Source: Clostridia bacterium
Lineage (GTDB): Bacteria > Bacillota > Clostridia > UMGS1883
Direction of reading: 5' to 3'
Assembly: GCA_017440585.1 (NCBI GenBank)
Contig: JAFSGW010000095.1
Coordinates: 1-50,972, forward strand
Length of the DNA: 50,972 nt
Shown: piece by piece, positions 35,946-44,600 of the stretch
Layout: every line of letters begins with the position of its first letter
How positions within the stretch are numbered: position 1 is the first letter of the stretch
The notes under the pieces: generated by a model
Databases searched by the model: none
What the model saw: only the letters and a program-made list of their open reading frames with translations
What the model was told of the DNA's origin: nothing
Translations under genes and position numbers: made by a program

Positions 35946-37220
35946 TTATGCGTTCAATGCCTGCTCAATATCTGCAATGATGTCCTCAACGTTTTCAATA
36001 CCAACACTGAGACGGATTAAGTCAGGTGCAACACCTGCTTCAATAAGCTGTTCATCTGTAAGCTGACGGTGAGTGTGGCTTGCAGGATGAAGCAAACAGC
36101 TCTTTGCATCGGCAACATGAGTTACGATGGATATAAACTTTAAGCTGTCCATAAACTTGTTTGCAACTGCTCTGTCACCCTTCACGCCGAAGGCAAGCAC
36201 ACCGCAGGTGCCGTTAGGCATATACTTCTTTGCAAGGTCGTAGTATTCGTCACCTTCTAAACCTGCATAGTGTACCCATGCGATTTTATCGTTGTTCTTA
36301 AGGTATTCTGCCACACGGAGAGCGTTGGAGCAGTGTCTTTCCATTCTCACGGGAAGAGTTTCCAACCCTAAGTTAAGGTAAAAAGCGTTCTGAGGGGACT
36401 GGATAGAGCCAAAGTCACGCATGAGCTGTGCTGTAGCCTTTGTAATGTATGCACCCTTACCGAACTTTTCCGCATATGTAATGCCGTGGTAGGACTCGTC
36501 AGGTGTTGTAAGACCGGGGAATTTCTCGGCATTTGCCATCCAGTCAAAGTTGCCACTGTCTACAATACAACCGCCAACGCCTACGCCCTGACCGTCCATG
36601 TACTTTGTTGTGGAATGTGTAACAATGTCTGCACCCCATTCAAAGGGACGGCAGTTAACGGGTGTTGCAAAGGTGTTGTCAATAATGAGGGGAACACCGT
36701 GGCTGTGTGCCAAGCGTGCAAACTTTTCAATGTCAAGTATAGTAACTGTGGGGTTTGTAATTGTTTCTGCAAAAACAGCCTTTGTGTTGGGCTTAAAGTA
36801 TTTGCTTAATTCTTCCTCGGACAGGCTTTGGTCAACAAAGGTGCATTCAATGCCCATTTTTGCCATGCTTACGCCGAAAAGGTTGTAGGTACCGCCGTAG
36901 ATGGAGCTTGATGCAATAAAGTGGTCGCCCGCTTCGCAAATGTTGAAAATTGCATAGAAGTTAGCCGCCTGACCGCTCGATGTAAGCATAGCAGCCACGC
37001 CACCCTCCATAGCACAAATCTTTGCTGCAACAGCATCGTTTGTGGGGTTCTGCAGTCTTGTATAGAAGTAGCCTTCAGCCTCCAGGTCAAAAAGCTTACC
37101 CATGTAGTCGCTTGTATCGTATTTAAAGGTTGTGGACTGATAAACGGGAAGCTGTCTGGGCTCACCCTGCTTGGGCTTGTAGCCTTCGTGTATACATTTT
37201 GTTTCAATTTTTGAGTTCAT
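35946..37220 (-). CDS. metY: O-acetylhomoserine sulfhydrylase (PLP-dependent)
   Basis: This encodes 424 residues, typical for the MetY branch of the Cys/Met PLP enzymes. Landmarks are YQSTTFKY, FYTRLQNPT, SSGQAAN, the PLP Asp181 in IIDNTF and the Schiff-base Lys206 in HSTTKYMDGQG, plus ASHTHRQL and LIRLSVGIE. It forms homocysteine or methionine precursors from O-acetylhomoserine and sulfide or methanethiol. A GGAG site lies close upstream of ATG 37220. It is first in an operon with metF, fitting methionine synthesis. The leader is only about 30 nt, too short for a SAM riboswitch or T-box. Confidence 0.95.
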   Translation of the reverse strand: MNSKIETKCIHEGYKPKQGEPRQLPVYQSTTFKYDTSDYMGKLFDLEAEGYFYTRLQNPTNDAVAAKICAMEGGVAAMLTSSGQAANFYAIFNICEAGDHFIASSSIYGGTYNLFGVSMAKMGIECTFVDQSLSEEELSKYFKPNTKAVFAETITNPTVTILDIEKFARLAHSHGVPLIIDNTFATPVNCRPFEWGADIVTHSTTKYMDGQGVGVGGCIVDSGNFDWMANAEKFPGLTTPDESYHGITYAEKFGKGAYITKATAQLMRDFGSIQSPQNAFYLNLGLETLPVRMERHCSNALRVAEYLKNNDKIAWVHYAGLEGDEYYDLAKKYMPNGTCGVLAFGVKGDRAVANKFMDSLKFISIVTHVADAKSCLLHPASHTHRQLTDEQLIEAGVAPDLIRLSVGIENVEDIIADIEQALNA

Positions 37221-37250
37221 ATCAATTCTCCTTTGCCAGCTGTTTTTTTC

Positions 37251-37279
37251 ATTATACGCCTAAATTGGGGCGTAGTCAA
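37251..37279 (-). promoter_or_regulatory. metY promoter with inverted repeat in the spacer
   Basis: On the - strand TTGACT (37274-37279), a 17-base spacer and TATAAT (37251-37256) form a strong promoter. TACGCC (37255-37260) and GGCGTA (37269-37274) make a 6+6 inverted repeat spanning the spacer, a plausible repressor site. Confidence 0.75.
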
Positions 37280-37291
37280 TTGTTTTATCAC

Positions 37292-39337
37292 TTAAAACTC
37301 CCTGTAAAAATCGTCCTTCATTTCGCTCATAACAAGGTAACAGTCCTTCATGAACACCTCTTTTGCAGGCACTCTCCACACCTTTCCTATGTAGAAATTA
37401 TCTGCAACAAGTCGTCCGGACGCATAAATCTGTGCCACATCATAGCTGTAGGGCACCTCAATAAAGCCGCAGGGTGAATCCGCCAGTATTTTTTTCCATG
37501 TGCGTTTTCTTTCGCCGCCGAAATTGAGCTGTTCTTCATAAGGGGGCGTAAAGGGCTCCTCGCAGGATACAAAAGTAACGTTTGCCTCTTCAAATTCCAC
37601 GTCCTCAAAGCCTTCGCAGAATTCTGTGCCGTCCCATATTTTATACTCAAAGTCACCGTTCTGTACGCTCCTGATAAGCCCCTTCTCAAGGTACAAATCG
37701 CACTTATTGCCTATAAAAATGTCGCCGTTGAGCTTTCTTAAATACTTTGCTTCCTCAAAGCTTACAGTTACAATGCGAATTCCCCTGTACATAAAATTCT
37801 TTCCGTCAAAAATGCGGTCATTGCCCGTAAATTTGTATTCTGCCTTAATATTTGGTATTTCTGCAAAGAAGTAGGTGTTATCCCTTCTGCACAAAAGCTG
37901 GCTTGTGGCATATCGGAGCACTTCATCGCCCATTTTTAAGTTAAAGGGCAGTATAAAGCTCACGTCACCCTTAACATTAAAGGCAGGGAAGGCAACCTTG
38001 CCTGTGTCAATGGTAACATCCTCCACGTCCTTTAAGCCGTAAAGCCTCTGATAATGGTTAACAAATACAAAACCGCTTTCTCCGTCTGTTCGCATGCAGT
38101 AGCGGAGGCTTTCAAAATCCGTTTCCTTCACAAAGGTTTCTGCCTCAACGGTTTCCATGGGTGCTAATATTTCGCCAAAGTCATTAACAAACATATGGAG
38201 CATATTTAAAAGCCCGTAGCACTCACCCGTTTCGCCATAGCCTGAGAGAGCCGTGTGGTAGTCGTAATTAAGTATTGCATAATCGTTGGGGTAGCCCGTT
38301 GCCTTGCTTTCGTTAAAGGTGGAGTTTTTGCCTATCTTATTAACACCGCCATGGTACATGTAATAGCCTATAAGGTTATTACCGCAGCCCAATTTAACAA
38401 GGCTCATGGCATATGCATCCATGCCCGAAACCACAGGCCTTCTGTGGTGTGTGGGGTGAAGCCCTGCTCCCAGCTCGCAGGTTATGAAGGGATATTTTTC
38501 ATAAGGAAGCCTCCACCCGTCGGGAGAAGTGGGGTTTATAACATCGTGACCCACTGCCGAGTCGTTACGCTGTGTGTTGAAGGCGTAATGGGGCGAAGGA
38601 GGCAATTTATTTATATGCCCTGCCCAGGGTGCATCTGCATAGGCTGCAAAAACGGGCACCACGTCATCCACGGGTATTTTTGCACCGTAAAGGCTGTTCC
38701 AGCCCGTAGCTGTGTAAATGGGTGCGTCGTAGCCAATTTCAAGTGCCATATTTTTAAGTGCAAGTATGTGCTCCGCGTTATCAACAAGCTCGTTTTCAAA
38801 CTGCACGGCTATAATGTTGCCTCCGTCCTTATAGAAAAGACCATTTACCTGCTCGTAAATTTTTTCGTACCATATACGTGCCTTTTCCATGTAGCCGGGA
38901 TTATTGTCACGAAGCTTATATGGCTTCTCTAAAAGCCAGTCTGGGAAGCCACCGTTACGGCACTCGCCGTGGCACCAGGGGCCAATACGGATTACAACCT
39001 CAAGCCCTGCCCTTTTTGCATCAAGTATAAATTTTCTTATGTCATAGTCCCCGGTAAAATTGAATTCCCCTTCAATTTCCTCGTGGTAAAGCCAGAAAAG
39101 GTATGTGGCAACAATGCCCACACCGCCTGCCTTCATTTTGCAAAGCTCCTTATACCAGTTTTCGCTTTTATCACGTGAAAAGTGGTATTCGCCCATTACC
39201 CCTAAAAAGGGCTTTCCGCCCCGTTCAAAATAAAGGCTTGTAACGTCAATTCTTTCCCCTTCGGGGTTGCTTCCGCCCATTTTAAGGTGGTTTCTCAGAA
39301 TTTCGCTCTTTTTATATTCTTTAAATTTATACGTCAT
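37292..39337 (-). CDS. Cytoplasmic GH35-family beta-galactosidase
   Basis: This encodes 681 residues from ATG 39337, or one more if the preceding GTG (39340) is used; a GGGGAG site serves either. There is no signal peptide. GH35 blocks are GEYHFSR, TYLFWLYHE, IGPWCHGECRNGGFPDWLL, the acid/base Glu183 in QFENE and the nucleophile Glu288 in ITCELGAG. It removes terminal beta-galactose, probably from rhamnogalacturonan side chains given its partner. The start overlaps the GH78 stop by 1 to 4 nt, so the two are translationally coupled. The lower part (about 400-681) is the usual set of beta-sandwich domains. Confidence 0.9.
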   Translation of the reverse strand: MTYKFKEYKKSEILRNHLKMGGSNPEGERIDVTSLYFERGGKPFLGVMGEYHFSRDKSENWYKELCKMKAGGVGIVATYLFWLYHEEIEGEFNFTGDYDIRKFILDAKRAGLEVVIRIGPWCHGECRNGGFPDWLLEKPYKLRDNNPGYMEKARIWYEKIYEQVNGLFYKDGGNIIAVQFENELVDNAEHILALKNMALEIGYDAPIYTATGWNSLYGAKIPVDDVVPVFAAYADAPWAGHINKLPPSPHYAFNTQRNDSAVGHDVINPTSPDGWRLPYEKYPFITCELGAGLHPTHHRRPVVSGMDAYAMSLVKLGCGNNLIGYYMYHGGVNKIGKNSTFNESKATGYPNDYAILNYDYHTALSGYGETGECYGLLNMLHMFVNDFGEILAPMETVEAETFVKETDFESLRYCMRTDGESGFVFVNHYQRLYGLKDVEDVTIDTGKVAFPAFNVKGDVSFILPFNLKMGDEVLRYATSQLLCRRDNTYFFAEIPNIKAEYKFTGNDRIFDGKNFMYRGIRIVTVSFEEAKYLRKLNGDIFIGNKCDLYLEKGLIRSVQNGDFEYKIWDGTEFCEGFEDVEFEEANVTFVSCEEPFTPPYEEQLNFGGERKRTWKKILADSPCGFIEVPYSYDVAQIYASGRLVADNFYIGKVWRVPAKEVFMKDCYLVMSEMKDDFYREF

Positions 39338-41535
39338 CACAAATCACTCCCCATTTCACAAATTTCCACTTTTATGCCATCAGGTGCAGAGGCGTTTATC
39401 ACCATTTTACCGTCATTTATTTTCCATTCTGCCTCAATTTTGCCCATATGGCACATAAAGCTGCCCCTTGCCCATGTTGTGCCTTCGGGCACGTAGGGCT
39501 TTATTTTTATGCCGTCTTCCGTTATCTTCACGCCTAAAACACCGTTTATGAGCCATTCCTTAACGTGACCCATCATAGCATGGTTACGGCTTCTTACCAT
39601 ACCCCACCAAAGCTCCTCATAGTTCCAGTACTCGGGAATGCAGGTAAGGTTTTTATCGGCAAAATATCTGTAGCTTGGTCTTGTGGGGTTTGTAACCATT
39701 TTATAAACCACATCATCGTAGCCGTATTTACTAAGAGAAGAAAAAACCTGCTTTAAGCCAACCTCACCGCTTGTTAAGTGGTAATCGGCTCTTTTAACTG
39801 CATCAACCAAGCCCTTTACGGCACCCTCTTCGTTTCTATCTGTGAAAATGCCCGAAAAAAGCACACAGCCGTAGCTTGCCTGGCTACCGTTGCCGTAGGC
39901 TTTTGTTTCTTTATTATAGCATACCTCGTTCTCATGAAAGGCTTTTTTAACCCTCTCTGCCTTTTCAAGGTAAAGCTCATTATCCTTCCCCAAAACCTCA
40001 AGTGACTTTGCATAGGTTTTAAGAAGAAGGTAATAGGCACAGTTTTCCACAAGCTTTGTGGGGGTGTTTTCATTTATCTGCCCCCAGTCGCCCATTTGCG
40101 AATAGCCCTCTAAAAGTGAGTCCTGCTCAAAGCCTTCAAGGTATTTAATATACCTCTCCCCTGCATCAAGGCAGGTTTCAAGAACTTTTTTGTCCTTATA
40201 GAATTCATAGGCATACCAGGGGGTCATTATGCATGCACCGCCCCAGTTAACGTCTCTCTCTAAGCCATTTATCAGCTGAAAGGGAGGCACTATTGCAGGC
40301 ATATAGCCGTCGGGAAGTATGCCATCTGATATATCAAGGGCAATTTTTTCCGTCCAGCTCTTTATGTTTCTGCCGTACGCCATGCTTTTAAACATTAAGT
40401 GGCTTGTTTCAAGCCAGCCTAATTTTTCAATCTGCGGGCAGTCGGTAAAAGCAAAGAACATATTACTTTCAATGCTTCTGTCGGTCATATCGTTAATTTT
40501 CTGTAAAAGAGGGTTATCCGTTTCAAAGGTGCCCGTCTTTTCGTTGTCTGCCATAAGGCGAAGGTATGTAAAGGTGTCCGCCTTTGGCTCATAGGGCATG
40601 CCCTTTACCTCCAAATACCTGAAGCCATGGTAGCAGAATACGGGGTGCCATTCCTCCACCCCCGTGCCACGTACAGTATAGCTGTCACTTATAGTGCAGC
40701 CTCTTGTTTCGCTCCAGCTCTGGGTGGAGCTTCTCTGGTCGGCAAAGCCCTCCTCTGTAAGCTCCTCACATGGAAGCATTGTTATTTTAATGCCCCGCAT
40801 TGTGGGGTCTGTTTCAAGCTTTATATGCTCTACCCCTGCTCCGTTTTTGCCAAAGTCTATTATATAGCTGTCGCCACGCTTTGTTATACTTACGGGCTTA
40901 ACTTCTTCAACTATTCTAACGGGGTTAAAAAACCGCTTCGTAAAAATAACCTTGTTTTCTTCTGCCACTTTTGCATTTTTGTTAAACACAAGCTCCTTTG
41001 TGCCGTCAAAATCCTCACCGCCGTACCAGGAGTTAAAGGTTATGTTGCCCTCTGCAGTAAGCCAGCTTTCATCTGTTACAAGAAGGGCTTTTTCGCCCTC
41101 TTCAATTACACATATTGCCTTCTTTTTACCGTAAATCCCATCATGGAGTATTTTGCCGTCATTTTTCTGATAACGGTGAGGCTCAATCATCTCCCCATCC
41201 TTTTCCATTGTGGGGTAAACCGTAAAATTTGTATACTGCCCGTTTCCAAGGGTGATGGTTATTTCGTTTTCCCCTTCATGTACATTATCTGTTATATCGT
41301 ATTCCTCATAATACACTCTTTTTCCGTAGTTACTTTCACCCGGGGAAAAAAATATATCATCAAGCCTTTCTCCGTTAAGGTGCACCTCAAAAAGCCCAAG
41401 CCCCGTAACATAAAGCTTGAGAGTGCCATGATTGGGTTCAATATTGAATTTTTTCATAAAAACGGGGGCATGAGAATGGTTCTCACCCGTCTCACATATC
41501 CACTTTGCAACGTGCTTTTCAAAAATGCTTTCCAT
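39337..41535 (-). CDS. Cytoplasmic GH78-like alpha-L-rhamnosidase
   Basis: This encodes 732 residues. I chose ATG 41535 because AAGGAAGG lies 8 nt upstream; the alternative GTG at 41544 overlaps that site. There is no signal peptide. The N-terminal beta-sandwich domains have YVTGLGLFEVHLNGERLDD and the catalytic (alpha/alpha)6 barrel has FTDCPQIEKLGWLE, NWGGACIMTPW and YSQMGDWGQ, with WNYEELWWG late in the chain. The usual RER-type triplet of GH78 is IEK here. The family releases alpha-rhamnose from rhamnogalacturonan or glycosides. The gene is the first of an operon with GH35, divergent from the BNR_4 gene. Specificity is inferred. Confidence 0.88.
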   Translation of the reverse strand: MESIFEKHVAKWICETGENHSHAPVFMKKFNIEPNHGTLKLYVTGLGLFEVHLNGERLDDIFFSPGESNYGKRVYYEEYDITDNVHEGENEITITLGNGQYTNFTVYPTMEKDGEMIEPHRYQKNDGKILHDGIYGKKKAICVIEEGEKALLVTDESWLTAEGNITFNSWYGGEDFDGTKELVFNKNAKVAEENKVIFTKRFFNPVRIVEEVKPVSITKRGDSYIIDFGKNGAGVEHIKLETDPTMRGIKITMLPCEELTEEGFADQRSSTQSWSETRGCTISDSYTVRGTGVEEWHPVFCYHGFRYLEVKGMPYEPKADTFTYLRLMADNEKTGTFETDNPLLQKINDMTDRSIESNMFFAFTDCPQIEKLGWLETSHLMFKSMAYGRNIKSWTEKIALDISDGILPDGYMPAIVPPFQLINGLERDVNWGGACIMTPWYAYEFYKDKKVLETCLDAGERYIKYLEGFEQDSLLEGYSQMGDWGQINENTPTKLVENCAYYLLLKTYAKSLEVLGKDNELYLEKAERVKKAFHENEVCYNKETKAYGNGSQASYGCVLFSGIFTDRNEEGAVKGLVDAVKRADYHLTSGEVGLKQVFSSLSKYGYDDVVYKMVTNPTRPSYRYFADKNLTCIPEYWNYEELWWGMVRSRNHAMMGHVKEWLINGVLGVKITEDGIKIKPYVPEGTTWARGSFMCHMGKIEAEWKINDGKMVINASAPDGIKVEICEMGSDL

Positions 41536-41552
41536 ATATATCACCTTCCTTG

Positions 41553-41581
41553 ATTATATAATTATTGAAACTATGTGTCAA
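41553..41581 (-). promoter_or_regulatory. Full-consensus promoter of the GH78-GH35 operon
   Basis: On the - strand TTGACA (41576-41581), a 17-base spacer and TATAAT (41553-41558) match the sigma-A consensus exactly. A promoter this strong implies repression or another tight control, possibly through the adjacent palindrome at 41584-41599. Confidence 0.9.
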
Positions 41582-41583
41582 CA

Positions 41584-41599
41584 TATGGATTAATCCATA
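41584..41599. promoter_or_regulatory. 16-base perfect palindrome, candidate operator
   Basis: TATGGATTAATCCATA is a perfect palindrome located between the two divergent -35 boxes (41576-41581 leftward, 41604-41609 rightward). It is well placed for a dimeric regulator controlling both the rhamnosidase operon and the BNR_4 protein gene. Confidence 0.6.
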
Positions 41600-41603
41600 A
41601 TTA

Positions 41604-41632
41604 TTGACTTTTGTAAACTGCAGGTATAAAAT
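41604..41632 (+). promoter_or_regulatory. Candidate promoter of the BNR_4 gene
   Basis: TTGACT (41604-41609) and TAAAAT (41627-41632) with a 17-base spacer precede the GGAGGG ribosome site at 41641-41646. An alternative -10, TATAAA (41625-41630), gives a 15-base spacer. Confidence 0.55.
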
Positions 41633-41652
41633 ATTTACATGGAGGGATTTAT

Positions 41653-44600
41653 ATGAAAAAAGTTTTATCGTTGGTTTTAATTTTGGCTATGCTTTTAACC
41701 TTTGCAGCACCGCTTAATGTAATGGCGGCAAGTGTTAATGCATCAATCATTGTAAGTGAGGATTCCTATACGGAGGAGTCTGACCCCGATAATTTCGTGG
41801 GTAAGCAGAACGCCTCGCTTATAACAACCTCAAACACAGGAGGGGCAAAGCCTGCCGCCGCCAACAGAAACGTGTATTTAAAGTACGACTTGCGTTCTTA
41901 TGATTTGTCAAGCCTTACAAGTGCGAAAATAAAGCTTCACATAAATACCGTTTCCAACAAGGCAGACAGAACAATCACGGTTTATTCCGTAGCCTCTGAC
42001 TGGAATGAGAATACAATCACCTGGAACAGTGCACCTATGCCCGATGGTGATGCAATAACAACCTACCTTCAGAAGTATGTTAAAAATGCAAATAAAGATA
42101 TATGGATAACAATTGACGTAACCGCCTTTGTTAAGGAGCACTACAGGGACGAGGTTTTGTCCTTCATGCTTTCATCTGACACGGGTGCCACAAAGATTGA
42201 CTCCAGGGAAACACTTTACAGCCCCACTCTTGAGGTTACCTTCACCTCGGAGAGCAAAACGGGCAATGTTAAGGTAAAATACTTAAACGAAATGGACAGT
42301 GTCATTTCCCGTGAGGTTTTAATGCCCTCTGTTAAAGAGGGGCACTATGCCTACCCTCACGACATTCCTCCCGTTATAAGCTATCAGGGCACAGATTATG
42401 TGTTCAATAAGGAAAAATCCGTAACGGAGATAACAGTTGAGGAAAACGGCACAAATGAAATAATTCTTTACTATGACGACCCCATGATAACACCCGAAGG
42501 GGTTTATAAGAAAATTGTGCCAGTCTCGGAGGACACCTTTGCAAAGCAGACAGATGCAAATGCAGTCTACAACACAGAGGAGCCTGATGTTTTAGAGGTT
42601 ACAATGAATCTGGGTGCATCCGGTGCCGCAGCAAGACGTGACGGCTTTATAAAGTTCGATGTATCGGATATCCCCTACACCTTCATAACCTCTGCACGCC
42701 TTACGGGCTACGTGACAAGTGCCACAAACCCCGGTGTGAGGTATTTACGTGTTTACCCCACAGAAACTGCCACCTGGCAGGAGGAAACCCTTACATGGAA
42801 TAATGCTCCCTCCTACACAGGTGAGCCCATCTGCGAGTTCGCAATTGACTCGGGCACAACGGGTGCATGGGTAACGGTTGACATTACCGAATACTGCCGT
42901 AATGTGTCCTCTCCCTTCTCCTTCCGTATGATTGCCGACACAGCGGCAACAACCTTTGCAACAAAGGAAGGCGACCTCTTTAATGCAATGGTACTTGACC
43001 TTCGCTACACAACCGACGAAAACTACAGCCTTTCCACAGTTACGGTTAAAAAGGTTGATACCTCAGGCAACGAAATTGAAGAAAGCGAAATACTTACCAA
43101 CTGCCTTGTAGGCGATTACTACTACATGGGCACACCAAAGCAGATTATAGACAATGCCTCAGGCGTTTACATTTACGACAAAACCCTTTCCACACTGCAC
43201 ATTAACGTTACTGAAAATGGCGAAAACGAAATTGTTCTTGTTTACCACAAGCAGGGCGAAAACATGGGCGTGAGCGTTTTAGCCGAGGAAGGCGGCTGGA
43301 ACTGGTGCCTTGACCCCCGTGCAGTACGTGACGTTGACGAGGAATCGGGCAGTGACAAAACCTATGTTTCCTACATAGACAACCGCGGTAACATTAAAAT
43401 AACCCAGTACGATAACATCAACGAAAGCTATAAGCAGGTATATGTACGTGAGGGCTTTGTAGCCGACGACCATTCAAACCCTGCACTCTTCATTCTTCCC
43501 GACCACAGGGTTATGGTTATTTACTCACAGCACACTGAGGAGGAACGCTTCTACTACCGCATTTCCGAAAACCCCAACGATGCTTCCTCCTTCGGCGAGG
43601 AAAAGGTTGTATCCACAGAGGGCTTCGGCACGGTTACATACCCCACGCCCTTCTACATGGCATCAAACCCCGACTCCTTCTATCTTTTCTGGAGGGGCAC
43701 AGCATGGCATCCCACAATGGCACGCTTCTCCCTGCCCGATGAGAATGATGAAATAGCATTTGAGGTTGAGCCCACGATGGTTATCGATGCAAGAGTGAGC
43801 GAAAGTGAAACAAACAAACGCCCCTATGCAAAATACACCTCCGACGGTGAGGATAAAATTTACATTTCCTATACCTATGCTCACCCCGACACAATGGAAA
43901 CAAACACCCTTTACTGCTCTTATATCGACACAATGGACTTAACCCTCCATTCCCTTACGGGCGAGGTGCTCACAAATATTTTAGATACTCCCTTTAAAAT
44001 TACAAATACGGAAACAGACCCCACATTTGTTGTAAACCGTACCGAGGCTGTACGTAACTGGAACTGGGAGGTTGAGCTTACAGAGGATAACCGCCCCGTT
44101 GTGCTTTACGTTGGCATAAGTCAGGATAAGAGAAGCCACCTTTACTATCACGCCGAATGGATGGGCAGTGATTGGCGTATAACATATATTGATGACGGTG
44201 GCAAGTGGTTCCACGACAACACAAAGGGTGCCGAAAAGTGTTATTCGGGCGGTTTGTGCCTTGACCACAACAACACAAATGTTGTATATGCCTCCATTCC
44301 TCAGGAGGGCATTTACGGCACCTTCTATGAAATTTACAGGTATGTTCTCGAAAACGGTGAGGTTATAAGCAAAACCCCCGTCACACAGAATTCTCCCGAA
44401 AATAACTTCCGCCCCTACGTTGTAGAAGGCTCTTATGAGGGCGATAGCGTTTACCTTGTATGGCTTTCGGGCGAATACTACTACTGGGCAAATAAGAAGG
44501 ACTTTTTACCCAGTAATGGTGCAGTTAAATACGGCTACACAAACCGTGTTAAAACATGGAGCACCCTTACGGGCTATGACCCCGCAAGCGACTTTGAATC

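Noticed and set aside
37221..37291. SAM riboswitch or T-box leader upstream of metY
   Set aside because: The promoter -10 box lies about 30 bases from the start codon, leaving too short a leader for either element.
40627..41553. 308-codon rightward frame opposite the rhamnosidase gene
   Set aside because: The opposite strand encodes a clear GH78 protein with family motifs. This frame has no recognisable domain and would end over the other gene's start.
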